Assembly: GCA_013042925.1 (NCBI GenBank)
Contig: JABDPH010000153.1
Coordinates: 1 to 11,242 of the forward strand
Length of the DNA stretch: 11,242 nt
From: Eudoraea sp.
Lineage (GTDB): Bacteria; Bacteroidota; Bacteroidia; Flavobacteriales; Flavobacteriaceae
Reading direction: 5' to 3'
The position numbers were made by a program, and so were the translations under genes. The notes under the pieces were generated by a model. It did not search any database and had not been told where the DNA came from. It saw nothing but the letters and a program-made list of their open reading frames with translations. Below, in pieces: positions 1-7,294 of the stretch. Numbering within the stretch: position 1 is the stretch's first letter; every line of letters starts with the position of its first letter.

Positions 1-354
1 GTTGCCAGTTTTACAGGAGAATGGCCCGATGGTAGTTCTGCCAGTTTTACCGGTAACAGAACCAGGGAATGGATTGAAGGTTTTGGAAGCGGATTCTGGG
101 GCGATAACGTTTTTCTTATCTCTGGTAAGGGTACATATACGGGAAAATTGGATAATGTTTTTGTAAAAGAAACAATAAGCCCACTAAGAAGAGAACTATC
201 TTGTAGATTCATCGTAAGTGGAATACTTGAAATTTCCAAAAATGATACAACCGTAAGTCTTGATTTTGGAGATGGTAGTTGCGATTCAAAAGGGATTCTT
301 ACTTATCCTAATGGAGAATCTGAGGAAATATTTTTAAGAAGGTTTAAGAAATAA
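1..354 (+). CDS. Uncharacterised protein, 3' part only (5' end outside window)
   Basis: The reading frame is open from base 1 and ends at a TAA at 352-354, so these are the last 117 residues of a longer protein. An internal ATG at 148 exists, but the frame upstream is equally protein-like, so it is not taken as the start. The residues alternate aromatic, Gly and Thr/Ser positions (SFTGEWPDGSS, then TREWIEGFGSG), which suggests beta strands. The C-terminal part has a Cys at the start of CRFIVSGILEI and a second in the LDFGDGSCD segment. I recall similar C-termini in hypothetical, often lipid-anchored, exported proteins of Flavobacteriaceae, but I cannot name a function. The N-terminus, where a signal peptide would sit, is not visible. 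A strong hairpin terminator follows directly. The gene converges with accD. Confidence 0.75.
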   Translation, partial: VASFTGEWPDGSSASFTGNRTREWIEGFGSGFWGDNVFLISGKGTYTGKLDNVFVKETISPLRRELSCRFIVSGILEISKNDTTVSLDFGDGSCDSKGILTYPNGESEEIFLRRFKK

Positions 355-376
355 AAAACCTTGCCAATAATTAAAT

Positions 377-406
377 AACCCTGGCTTCTGAAGTTCAGGG
401 TTTTTT
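377..406 (+). terminator. Rho-independent terminator at the convergent junction of the partial gene and accD
   Basis: A perfect 7-bp inverted repeat, AACCCTG (377-383) and CAGGGTT (396-402), encloses a 12-nt loop. The T-run 401-406 follows on the plus strand, so it terminates the partial gene ending at 354. On the minus strand the hairpin comes right after the accD stop codon (405-407), and the second arm is followed by an AT-rich tract with only short T-runs. It could therefore also serve accD, less efficiently. Confidence 0.8.
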
Positions 407-1265
407 ATTTTCTAATAGGTATATTTTGAATAAGATCTATATACAGATTAATATTCCTTTTAAGATCTCTTCTGTGGGAAATAAAATCTAAAAAGCCATG
501 TTCCAAAACAAATTCCGAGGTTTGAAATCCTTCCGGAAGATCTTTTCCGGTTGCTTCTTTAACTACTCTGGGCCCGGCAAAACCAATTAACGCCCCAGGC
601 TCAGAGATATTAATATCTCCCAGCATGGCATAGGAAGCAGTTGTACCGCCGGTTGTAGGATCCGTACACAAAGAAATATATGGAATTTTCGCTTCAGCAA
701 GCTGCGCTAATTTTGCAGATGTTTTGGCCAGTTGCATTAATGACAAAGCTGCTTCCATCATTCTGGCACCGCCAGATTTGGATATCATTACGAAGGGAAT
801 TCCCTTTTTAATTGAATAATCAATTCCTCGTGCAATTTTTTCACCAACAACACTACCCATTGAACCCCCTATAAAACTGAAATCCATGCAGCATACTACT
901 AAATCTTTACCCATAGATTTACCTACAGCTGTTCTAACCGCGTCTTTTAAACCAGTCTTTTTTTGAGCGGCTTTTAATCTATCGGAATATTTCTTGGTAT
1001 CCTCAAATTTTAAGGGATCTTTGGAAGTTAACTTGGTGTCCAGTTCCTGAAATTTGTTGTCGTCAAAAAGAATTTCGTAATATTCTTTGCTTCCTATTCT
1101 TACATGATAATCATCTTCAGGACTAACATAAAAATTTTTCGCTAATTCTTCAGATTCAACAATTTTCCCCGTAGGAGATTTATACCATAAGCCTTTGGGC
1201 GTATCTTTTTTCTGCTCAGTTGCAGTTTGTATACCTTTTTCTGTTCTTTTGAACCAAGCCGTCAT
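405..1265 (-). CDS. accD: Acetyl-CoA carboxylase, carboxyltransferase subunit beta (zinc-ribbon cysteines absent)
   Basis: AccD pairs with AccA to move the carboxyl group from carboxybiotin on AccB to acetyl-CoA, giving malonyl-CoA, the first committed step of fatty-acid synthesis, in the cytoplasm. The 286-residue protein has the family's crotonase-like core: GGSMG at 133-137, [17 protein letters not shown] at 162-178, GGTTAS at 206-211 and the [14 protein letters not shown] segment at 221-234. Length is close to the usual size (about 280-305). The odd point is the N-terminus: where E. coli AccD has a four-cysteine zinc ribbon, this protein reads WYKSPTG (27-33) and VSPEDDYH (47-54), with no cysteine before residue 125. 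I recall the same pattern in other Flavobacteria, so it is probably a lineage trait, not damage. It lies 28 bp downstream of fbaA and is probably co-transcribed with it. accA is not in the window. Confidence 0.96.
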   Translation of the reverse strand: MTAWFKRTEKGIQTATEQKKDTPKGLWYKSPTGKIVESEELAKNFYVSPEDDYHVRIGSKEYYEILFDDNKFQELDTKLTSKDPLKFEDTKKYSDRLKAAQKKTGLKDAVRTAVGKSMGKDLVVCCMDFSFIGGSMGSVVGEKIARGIDYSIKKGIPFVMISKSGGARMMEAALSLMQLAKTSAKLAQLAEAKIPYISLCTDPTTGGTTASYAMLGDINISEPGALIGFAGPRVVKEATGKDLPEGFQTSEFVLEHGFLDFISHRRDLKRNINLYIDLIQNIPIRK

Positions 1266-1293
1266 TGGAATAGTGTTTTATTCTAAAAGTTAC

Positions 1294-2361
1294 CTACAAG
1301 GTATTAATATTGTTTAGATCTTCAAAAGCTTTTTTTAATCTCTCAACAAAAGTCTTTTCTCCTTCGCGCAGCCAAACTCTTGGGTCATAATACTTTTTAT
1401 TTGGTTGGTCAGCCCCATCCGGGTTCCCGATCTGTGATTGTAAATAAGCAGATTTACCCTGTACGTAATCCCGAACACCTTCTAAAAAAGCATATTGCAA
1501 ATCCGTATCGATATTCATTTTTATAACACCATATCCAATGGCTTCGCGTATTTCCTCAACAGTTGAACCAGATCCACCATGGAATACAAAATCTATATGA
1601 TTATGTTCCACCCCGTATTTATTGGTTATGTATTCCTGGGAATTCTTTAGAATTTTCGGAGTTAACTTTACGTTTCCGGGTTTGTAAACGCCATGAACAT
1701 TTCCAAAAGCTGCAGCAATAGTGAATCTTGGACTTATTTTGGATAATTCTTCATATGCATAAGCCACTTCTTCAGGCTGAGTGTATAATTTTGAGTCATC
1801 AACATCTGTATTATCCACGCCATCTTCCTCACCTCCAGTAATACCTAATTCAATTTCCAGAGTCATATCCATTTTGCTCATCCTTTCAAGATAATCTTTG
1901 CAAATGGCAATGTTTTCCTCTATAGGTTCCTCCGAAAGATCAATCATATGCGAACTGTAGAGTGATTTACCTGTTTCCGCAAAATGCTTTTCACTTGCAT
2001 CCAGAAGACCATCAATCCATGGCAATAACTTTTTAGCACAATGATCTGTATGTAAAATTACTGTAGCACCATAAGCCTCAGCTAACTGATGTATATGTTT
2101 TGCCCCTGCAACGGCTCCCTGTATTGCGGCTTGCTGACCTTCATTAGATAAGCCTTTTCCCGCATTGAACTGTGCTCCTCCATTGGAAAATTGAATAATA
2201 ACCGGAGAATTCAAAGCTGCAGCGGTTTCTAATACTCCATTAATAGTATCTGAACCTATAACGTTAACTGCAGGCAGGGCAAATCCCTTTTCCTTGGCGT
2301 AATTAAAAATATGTTGAACTTGGTCACCTGTAGCAACACCTGGTTTTATTGAATGCGACAT
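1294..2361 (-). CDS. fbaA: Class II (zinc-dependent) fructose-bisphosphate aldolase
   Basis: This enzyme interconverts fructose 1,6-bisphosphate with glyceraldehyde 3-phosphate and dihydroxyacetone phosphate, in glycolysis and gluconeogenesis. At 355 residues it matches the class IIA E. coli FbaA type (359) and resembles it along its whole length. Visible active-site features are HTDHC at 104-108 (catalytic Asp106, zinc ligand His107), the LEIELGITGGEEDG block at 168-181, His223 in NVHGVYKPGN, His261 in FHGGSGS (zinc ligands by comparison with E. coli) and the phosphate-binding NIDTD at 283-287. The C-terminal segment PNKKYYDPRVWLR is also class IIA-typical. It sits between tamL (60 bp upstream) and accD (28 bp downstream) on the same strand. 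A TAnnTTTG element in the tamL-fbaA gap suggests its own promoter in addition to read-through from tamL. Confidence 0.97.
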   Translation of the reverse strand: MSHSIKPGVATGDQVQHIFNYAKEKGFALPAVNVIGSDTINGVLETAAALNSPVIIQFSNGGAQFNAGKGLSNEGQQAAIQGAVAGAKHIHQLAEAYGATVILHTDHCAKKLLPWIDGLLDASEKHFAETGKSLYSSHMIDLSEEPIEENIAICKDYLERMSKMDMTLEIELGITGGEEDGVDNTDVDDSKLYTQPEEVAYAYEELSKISPRFTIAAAFGNVHGVYKPGNVKLTPKILKNSQEYITNKYGVEHNHIDFVFHGGSGSTVEEIREAIGYGVIKMNIDTDLQYAFLEGVRDYVQGKSAYLQSQIGNPDGADQPNKKYYDPRVWLREGEKTFVERLKKAFEDLNNINTL

Positions 2362-2396
2362 AATTTTATGGTCTGTTAGTTTTTTATGAGTTGTGG

Positions 2397-2404
2397 CAAA
2401 TGTA
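2397..2404 (-). promoter_or_regulatory. Candidate Bacteroidota -7 element for fbaA-accD
   Basis: The minus strand reads TACATTTG (2404 to 2397), an exact match to the TAnnTTTG -7 consensus of Bacteroidota promoters. It ends 35 bp before the fbaA ATG. A TTTTT run at 2428-2424, 19 bp upstream, is the only -33-like candidate (consensus TTG/TTTG), so that part is weak. Such a match is expected by chance about once per 2 kb per strand in sequence this AT-rich. Its position in a short intergenic gap is what supports it. Confidence 0.5.
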
Positions 2405-2421
2405 GTAAAATAATTAAAGGT

Positions 2422-5007
2422 CTAAAAAGGATAGTTTATACCAATCTGGAATACTGCGTTTGCAAAATTATATTGGCTAAACCATCTTTCACTGGCTAAC
2501 AGTGCAGGGTTATAGGTTTTAAAGCCCATGTCGAGTCGGAACACGAAATACGTAAAGTCATATCTGAGCCCCATACCTGTACCAAGAGCTATTTCGGAGA
2601 GTGATTCAAAACCTTCAAACACAGCGGCAGGATCCTCTACATTATCCCAAACATTCCAAATATTACCCGCATCTGCAAAAATTGCACCCTTAAAATTCCC
2701 AAAAATAGGAAACCGATACTCAAGATTAAGGGCTATTTTCATGTTCGCCTCGTTAAAATCATTAATGTTATCCGTTGATCCTGGTCCAAGGGAATAAGGA
2801 AACCAGGCTCGGTTATCATTCGAACCACCAGCAAAATAACTACGAACAAAGGGCACACTATTAGAGTTTCCATACGGGATAGCTATGCCAAAAAAGCTTC
2901 TAAAGGCAAGCACATTGGATCTTGATAAATCCCAATGCTTAATGTAATCAAATTCCGTTTTTATATACTGGGAATAAGGTACACCAAAGACAGTGCGATC
3001 CCCGTTATCATTTTTGTCAAATTCTATAACGTTAGCGATAGCAGATAACAAAACTCCTGCACTTTCTATTTTAAATCGGAAAGAATAAAAACTTTCATCA
3101 TTAATACTAGATCTATTGTTTTTATTAAATGTGTAGTTACTTGCAAATATGAGGTTGTTTTCCGTTAACCTAATTCTTCGCTCTTCAATACTGGCAACAT
3201 CATCAAAATCTTCCGGATTTGAAGTTACGTCGCCATTCAAAATAGCATTGGTAAAACCTGTTGTACCTTCAGGAATAATTAATGTAGGACCATCTGATGG
3301 TTCTGGCATTACATAAAAGTCCTCTAAAGCAGGGTCATCTGAATAATCCACGGCAATATCATTTAACCTATTAAAGGTGCTTTGATAAACATTATAGAAA
3401 CGATCGGGATTAAGATTATTTACAAATTGAATGTTTAATAATTCTACATTGTTTTTATTAAAATTGTTGGTAGCCCAGTTATATCCTAATATGGTATTAA
3501 ATGTTTGTTTATCTAAACCAATATTTTTTTGAAAACTGGTACCCACCGAAATCCTGGATTGCGGAAGTTTATAGTATGGAATTATTTTTTTCCAGTTAAA
3601 AAACGGAAACCAGATTCTGGGGAATGTTATTGCAACATCTGCACCTATTTCAGAAAAGAAATTCTCCGTAGAAGTTTCATCACTTAATAACCCAAATGTA
3701 CCTCCCACAGACAAGCTAAGTGTTTCGGCACCTCGGAAAATATTACGTGAGATAAGGGCTGTACTAAAACCAATACCCAATGATCTAATATTAGAGTGAG
3801 TAATATCAAAATCAATAGCCCATGAAAATTTGGGCCTGGTCGCTAAAAAAATGTCTGTTGTAAGTTTTGATTGGGTACTGTCCTCTGTGAAAAGTATATT
3901 GGGATATTTAAAGGTATTTAAATTAGTAATTCGCCTGTAAGTACGAATTTTATCAATGTCTCTGTATAGACTGTCTTTTTCCAGGAAAATGGCATCGGCT
4001 AATGCCTTGGGTTTATAACGGAGTTTGTCTGTATAATAAATCGTATAATTATCGTATTCTACAGATTTTAAAGTAGAATTATCTTCATTGAAACTATAAT
4101 CCGGATAAATATTGATCTTTCCGAAACGAAAGACTTTATATTCCGCAGTAGTAATGCTAGTATCGCCACGCTTTCTAAGGTTACCAATATTAAGTTTTAC
4201 ATTCATTTTCTGATCATCGTTAAGCCTTACCGTATCTCTTACAATATCATAGGCTATAGAACTTTCCTGAAAATTATATACTCCGCTATTTCTAAAAAGT
4301 TTTGAAAGTCTTTCCCTTTCATTATTAAAATCAACAAGATCAAACTGTTTGCTATTATCAATAAAGGATTCAGCCTCATTCAGTGAGTAGATAGAATCTA
4401 TGGCTTTAGAGCTGATATTTTTGGAAATTGAATCAACAATAAATGGTTTTCCGAGTGCAATCTTATAATTTATTTCAGCCCGTTTCTTTTTTTTAGTACT
4501 ATCTAATTCATAGGATGTGGTATTATTAAAATATCCCTTGCTACCGTAATAGACGCTCAAACGTTCCAACGATTTCTTAGTTTGTGAAGTATCTATAATG
4601 GAAGGGGGTTCACCAATCTTTTTAAGCCAATCACTATAACCTTTTACCAAAAAAGATTCACCCAATCTATTAACCTGTTTTTGAGATAATGAATTTACAA
4701 GTCTTTTTTCCCTGTTTTCTTTTCTGTAAAGCCAGGCTTGGAAAGAAGAATCCGGATCTTTTTTTGCTAAATTATAAAGGTTAAGTCTCAAAGGATAGCC
4801 TAATAAGGTGCTGTTAGGTTCTTGCAATACAAGACTCCGAATATCTTCACTCTTAATTTTTTCGCTATTAACGTAAATGTTATTTTTTGTCAGCAAAAGT
4901 TGGTCATCCTCAACCCTTCTTAGCGTATTACAGGAAGTGAATGCAACAATAAGCAAGAATAAACCTATTTTTGCAATATTCTTTTCGTAACTCCGAAGGG
5001 TCTTCAT
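2422..5007 (-). CDS. tamL: TamL: lipid-anchored TamA/BamA-family (Omp85) outer-membrane assembly protein
   Basis: TamL is the Bacteroidota relative of TamA: an outer-membrane beta-barrel with periplasmic POTRA-type domains, thought to work with TamB in envelope assembly. The ATG at 5007 gives 861 residues. A longer reading would need a TTG codon at 5049 and overlap the divergent methyltransferase gene, so I reject it. The N-terminus is a lipoprotein signal: basic residues, the hydrophobic stretch IGLFLLIVAF, then TSC with Cys26 as the lipidation site, followed by NTLRR. The middle looks POTRA-like, and the last third (many FRF/NLEYRFPIFG strands) forms the barrel, ending in a C-terminal Phe (NYPF) typical of outer-membrane barrels. 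The loop-6 region reads GGSNDNRAWFPYSLGPGS: RAW replaces the usual RGF/RGY. No tamB gene lies in the window. Assignment to TamL over a generic Omp85 protein rests on the lipobox plus barrel. Confidence 0.9.
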   Translation of the reverse strand: MKTLRSYEKNIAKIGLFLLIVAFTSCNTLRRVEDDQLLLTKNNIYVNSEKIKSEDIRSLVLQEPNSTLLGYPLRLNLYNLAKKDPDSSFQAWLYRKENREKRLVNSLSQKQVNRLGESFLVKGYSDWLKKIGEPPSIIDTSQTKKSLERLSVYYGSKGYFNNTTSYELDSTKKKKRAEINYKIALGKPFIVDSISKNISSKAIDSIYSLNEAESFIDNSKQFDLVDFNNERERLSKLFRNSGVYNFQESSIAYDIVRDTVRLNDDQKMNVKLNIGNLRKRGDTSITTAEYKVFRFGKINIYPDYSFNEDNSTLKSVEYDNYTIYYTDKLRYKPKALADAIFLEKDSLYRDIDKIRTYRRITNLNTFKYPNILFTEDSTQSKLTTDIFLATRPKFSWAIDFDITHSNIRSLGIGFSTALISRNIFRGAETLSLSVGGTFGLLSDETSTENFFSEIGADVAITFPRIWFPFFNWKKIIPYYKLPQSRISVGTSFQKNIGLDKQTFNTILGYNWATNNFNKNNVELLNIQFVNNLNPDRFYNVYQSTFNRLNDIAVDYSDDPALEDFYVMPEPSDGPTLIIPEGTTGFTNAILNGDVTSNPEDFDDVASIEERRIRLTENNLIFASNYTFNKNNRSSINDESFYSFRFKIESAGVLLSAIANVIEFDKNDNGDRTVFGVPYSQYIKTEFDYIKHWDLSRSNVLAFRSFFGIAIPYGNSNSVPFVRSYFAGGSNDNRAWFPYSLGPGSTDNINDFNEANMKIALNLEYRFPIFGNFKGAIFADAGNIWNVWDNVEDPAAVFEGFESLSEIALGTGMGLRYDFTYFVFRLDMGFKTYNPALLASERWFSQYNFANAVFQIGINYPF
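4966..4973 (+). promoter_or_regulatory. Candidate -7 element for the SpoU/TrmH methyltransferase gene
   Basis: The plus strand reads TATTTTTG at 4966-4973, an exact TAnnTTTG match 58 bp before the ATG at 5032, inside the signal-peptide codons of tamL. No convincing -33 element is visible upstream. The gap between the two divergent genes is only 24 bp, so a promoter inside tamL coding sequence is expected. This particular site is tentative. Confidence 0.3.
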
Positions 5008-5013
5008 AGAAGC

Positions 5014-5021
5014 CAAAAATA
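5014..5021 (-). promoter_or_regulatory. Candidate -7 element for tamL, 6 bp before its ATG
   Basis: The minus strand reads TATTTTTG (5021 to 5014), an exact TAnnTTTG match, with a TTTTT run (5044-5040) 18 bp upstream as a weak -33 candidate. The -33 candidate would lie within the first codons of the divergent methyltransferase gene. If used, transcription would start at or within a few bases of the tamL ATG at 5007, giving a leaderless or nearly leaderless mRNA. It also argues against a start upstream of 5007. This is sequence matching only. Confidence 0.4.
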
Positions 5022-5031
5022 CATTATTTGA

Positions 5032-5775
5032 ATGGTTGTAAAAAGTCAATTAAAATTTATAAAAAGCTTATATCAAAAAAAGTACCGAATTCAAAACGGA
5101 CTTTTTATAGCTGAGGGCAGGAAGGTAGTTTCGGAGCTTATGAATTCTAAATTTAAGACACATAGTATCTACAGCACTGATCCCCAATTCAAAGCAAAAA
5201 ACAAAGTAGAAGTCCATTATATTTCAGAAAAGGATCTTACAAGAATAAGTTCTCAAAGAAGTCCGAATAAATTATTGGGAATATTTGAGATTCCCGAGGT
5301 CGCAGATGTTGATTTTTCGGATTGGGTGGTTGTTTTAGATGCTATTCAGGATCCGGGAAATTTAGGAACCATAATAAGGTTGTGCGACTGGTTTGGAATA
5401 GCACATTTGATATGTTCTCCTGACACGGTAGATTGTTATAACCCCAAGGTCCTGCAAGCCACCATGGGTTCTATTGCCAGGGTAAATATTGTCTATACTG
5501 ATATTGCTGATTTACTTGAAGAAAACGAAAATGTTGCTTTTGGCACATATATGAAAGGGAATTCTGTGTTTTCTGTAAATCTGCCTGAAAAAGGGATATT
5601 AATATTGGGGAACGAAGGTAAAGGCATATCTGAGAATGTTGGTCTTAAGATAAATAGCAAAAACCGACTTAGTATTCCTCAATATGGAAAAAAAACGACT
5701 GAAAGCTTAAATGTTGCAACCGCCACGGCCATTTTTCTAAGTGAAATTAGAAGAGGCAAAAGTGTAACGAATTAA
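5032..5775 (+). CDS. SpoU/TrmH-family RNA 2'-O-ribose methyltransferase
   Basis: This enzyme transfers a methyl group from S-adenosylmethionine to a ribose 2'-OH in rRNA or tRNA. It has the SPOUT trefoil-knot motifs: motif 1 QDPGNLGTIIR at 106-116 with Asn110 and Arg116, motif 2 ILGNEGKGI at 191-199, and motif 3 with ESLNVATATAIF from 224. The first ~90 residues (KSQLKFIKSLYQKKYR, then GLFIAEGRKVV) fit the usual substrate-binding N-terminal domain of RlmB/TrmH-like enzymes. The length of 247 residues is normal. I cannot say from sequence which nucleotide is modified, so no symbol is given. The ATG at 5032 gives an N-terminus typical of flavobacterial homologues. It starts back to back with tamL and converges with porT, whose stop codon lies 51 bp on. 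No clear terminator hairpin was found in that gap. Confidence 0.93.
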   Translation: MVVKSQLKFIKSLYQKKYRIQNGLFIAEGRKVVSELMNSKFKTHSIYSTDPQFKAKNKVEVHYISEKDLTRISSQRSPNKLLGIFEIPEVADVDFSDWVVVLDAIQDPGNLGTIIRLCDWFGIAHLICSPDTVDCYNPKVLQATMGSIARVNIVYTDIADLLEENENVAFGTYMKGNSVFSVNLPEKGILILGNEGKGISENVGLKINSKNRLSIPQYGKKTTESLNVATATAIFLSEIRRGKSVTN

Positions 5776-5826
5776 ATGCTTAGTACTGGTGGCAGAAAAA
5801 TTCAAATACTTTTAAGAGGCTTTGGC

Positions 5827-6525
5827 TTATTCAAAAGTAAAATTCACGAAAAACCCTCTGGTTTTCATAGCATCTATATTTCCGGTCCAGGGACTGTTTG
5901 GATCGTTGTCCGGGACCAATTCATTGCTAAGTGCAAAAACTCCCCGTATAGAAGGTGAAAATTTAAAATATTCCGTGTAGAAATCAATACCAAAGCCAAC
6001 TTCCCAGTTATAGACTGTTTTTGTCATTCGAAAAGTGCCACTGCTATTATCGTCCAGGCTATTTTCGTTACTGCCCAAATTTAAAGAAGCAGATACGCCG
6101 CCAATGATATATGGTTTCCAGTTACCAAATCTTCGAGCACTTACTTTAAGGAGTAAGGGAAAATTAATATAAGTAGATTTTACTTCTCTTAAAGCATCAT
6201 TTGGATTGGTAAACCCTTTAAAACCTAAGGTTCTGCTTGTATAGAACAATCCGGGTTCAAATCGCAGGTCCAAAAATTCGTTAATCCTCAATTCCCCTAT
6301 CAGGCCTACATTGAAACCGATAGACTTATCTACCAGGATATCATCAAGGTCGTTCTTATATTCAAATTTAAAGCCATATTGATTGAACCCCAGGTAATAT
6401 CCCCAATTTAATAAGGCCTTATCTTCATTTTCAAGATTTATGATGGGTTTTTCTTTGAATTGAGCATGCAATGGACTTGCGACCAGCATTAAGAAACCTA
6501 TCAAAAAAACTAAGATATATTTCAT
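5827..6525 (-). CDS. porT: PorT-family outer-membrane beta-barrel protein, likely type IX secretion/gliding component
   Basis: The 232-residue protein begins with a clear Sec signal peptide: MKYILVFLIGFLMLVASPLHA, cleaved after Ala21 before QFKEK. The rest is made of short amphipathic strands (YYLGFNQYGFKFEY, FLDLRFEPGLFYTSRTLGF, WEVGFGIDFYTEYFKF) and ends in FFVNFTFE, as expected of a small outer-membrane barrel of the OMP_b-brl_2 type. In Porphyromonas gingivalis PorT, and in Flavobacterium johnsoniae SprT, are needed for type IX secretion, and SprT also for gliding. Many barrels share this fold, so the stronger argument is location: it follows ubiE by only 4 bp, and I recall the ubiE-porT pairing, often beside an RNA methyltransferase gene, as common in Flavobacteria. 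Transcription is probably from the ubiE promoter. No other type IX genes are in the window. Confidence 0.82.
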   Translation of the reverse strand: MKYILVFLIGFLMLVASPLHAQFKEKPIINLENEDKALLNWGYYLGFNQYGFKFEYKNDLDDILVDKSIGFNVGLIGELRINEFLDLRFEPGLFYTSRTLGFKGFTNPNDALREVKSTYINFPLLLKVSARRFGNWKPYIIGGVSASLNLGSNENSLDDNSSGTFRMTKTVYNWEVGFGIDFYTEYFKFSPSIRGVFALSNELVPDNDPNSPWTGNIDAMKTRGFFVNFTFE

Positions 6526-6529
6526 TTAT

Positions 6530-7258
6530 CTATTTTGAAGCTACGTATATAGAAGCCACACCAAATGTTTGTGGCTTGTTCTCCATAGCTATAAACCCAA
6601 TTTTCCCTAAAATATTGTTGAAGGCCTGACCGTACGGAAAAACCGCAGCAGATTCTGAAAGATAGGTATAAGCAGAACGGTCTTTGGAGAACATTTTACC
6701 TATTAAAGGAAGGATACTTTTAGTATAAAACCAATACCCTTGTTTAAAGGGTGATTTTGTTGGCACAGAAGTTTCTAATACCACAAAAGTACCGGAAGGT
6801 TTTAATACACGGTAAATTTCTGCCAAACCTTTTTCGAGATTTTCAAAATTCCGAACTCCAAAAGCAACAGTAATAGCATCAAAGGTATGATCTTCGAATG
6901 GCAGATTTTCACTATCGCCAACAACCATTTCAATAGTTGTATCCAAACCTTTTTCTGTCACTTTTTTTTTCCCAACTTCGAGCATGCCTTTAGAAATATC
7001 CAGGCCTATTATTTGTTCTGCCCCTGTTTTTACAAGGTTAATAGCCAAATCTCCGGTTCCGGTTGCGATGTCCAGTATTTTTGTCGGATTTCTTTTCTTC
7101 AAAATAGCCACTACTCTATTTCTCCATTTTATGTCAATACCAAAAGAAATTACCCTGTTTAGACCATCATAGTTACCGGAAATTGCGTCAAACATTTGGG
7201 TGACCTGCTGCTTTTTTCCAAGTGTGGATGTTTTATAAGGTTTTACTTTTTTTGACAT
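6530..7258 (-). CDS. ubiE: Demethylmenaquinone C-methyltransferase (UbiE/MenG family)
   Basis: This S-adenosylmethionine-dependent enzyme methylates demethylmenaquinone in the last step of menaquinone synthesis. The family also acts in ubiquinone synthesis in Proteobacteria, but Bacteroidota rely on menaquinone, so menG is the more accurate functional name. The 242-residue protein shows the UbiE signature near the N-terminus ([17 protein letters not shown], 30-46), the SAM-binding glycine loop LDIATGTGD at 62-70, the acidic strand end GLDIS at 85-89, GDSENLPF at 114-121 and the second family signature [15 protein letters not shown] at 150-164. One position differs slightly: Ser155 stands where Gly or Met is usual. 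It is the first gene of a unit with porT, whose ATG begins 4 bp after the stop. A TAnnTTTG element lies 16 bp upstream of the ATG. Confidence 0.95.
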   Translation of the reverse strand: MSKKVKPYKTSTLGKKQQVTQMFDAISGNYDGLNRVISFGIDIKWRNRVVAILKKRNPTKILDIATGTGDLAINLVKTGAEQIIGLDISKGMLEVGKKKVTEKGLDTTIEMVVGDSENLPFEDHTFDAITVAFGVRNFENLEKGLAEIYRVLKPSGTFVVLETSVPTKSPFKQGYWFYTKSILPLIGKMFSKDRSAYTYLSESAAVFPYGQAFNNILGKIGFIAMENKPQTFGVASIYVASK

Positions 7259-7270
7259 GAGCTAAATTTT

Positions 7271-7294
7271 CGGGCAAAGATAATACAAAGCCCG
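7271..7294. repeat. Interrupted inverted repeat over the ubiE promoter
   Basis: CGGGC (7271-7275) and GCCCG (7290-7294) form a 5-bp inverted repeat with a 14-bp spacer that holds most of the candidate ubiE -7 element. These GC-rich arms stand out in AT-rich intergenic sequence. It could be a regulator site or chance; five base pairs is short. Confidence 0.3.
7275..7282 (-). promoter_or_regulatory. Candidate -7 element for ubiE-porT
   Basis: The minus strand reads TATCTTTG (7282 to 7275), an exact TAnnTTTG match ending 16 bp before the ubiE ATG. This predicts a very short untranslated leader of about 10 nt. A TTTT run at 7303-7300, 17 bp upstream of the element, is a poor -33 candidate. The site lies within an inverted repeat (CGGGC 7271-7275, GCCCG 7290-7294). 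Confidence 0.5.

Noticed and set aside
148..354. Complete small gene of 68 codons starting at 148
   Set aside because: The same frame is open and protein-like back to base 1, so this is the end of a truncated gene.
2528..2797. Plus-strand frame of 89 codons inside tamL
   Set aside because: It is antisense to the barrel-coding part of tamL, has no family resemblance, and no promoter is visible.
5008..5049. Extended tamL start at 5049, adding 14 residues
   Set aside because: The codon is TTG, it would overlap the divergent methyltransferase gene, and it would put 14 residues before a good lipoprotein signal. The ATG at 5007 fits better.
5776..5826. Terminator between the methyltransferase gene and porT
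   Set aside because: I could find no stem of useful length followed by a T-run on either strand.
5776..5958. Open frame of 60 codons directly after the methyltransferase stop
   Set aside because: Most of it is antisense to porT and its translation resembles no known protein. The abutting ATG looks like chance.
6887..7172. Plus-strand frames of 91 and 62 codons inside ubiE
   Set aside because: They are antisense to a fully convincing ubiE. One is rich in Cys and Phe, as expected from reading the opposite strand.
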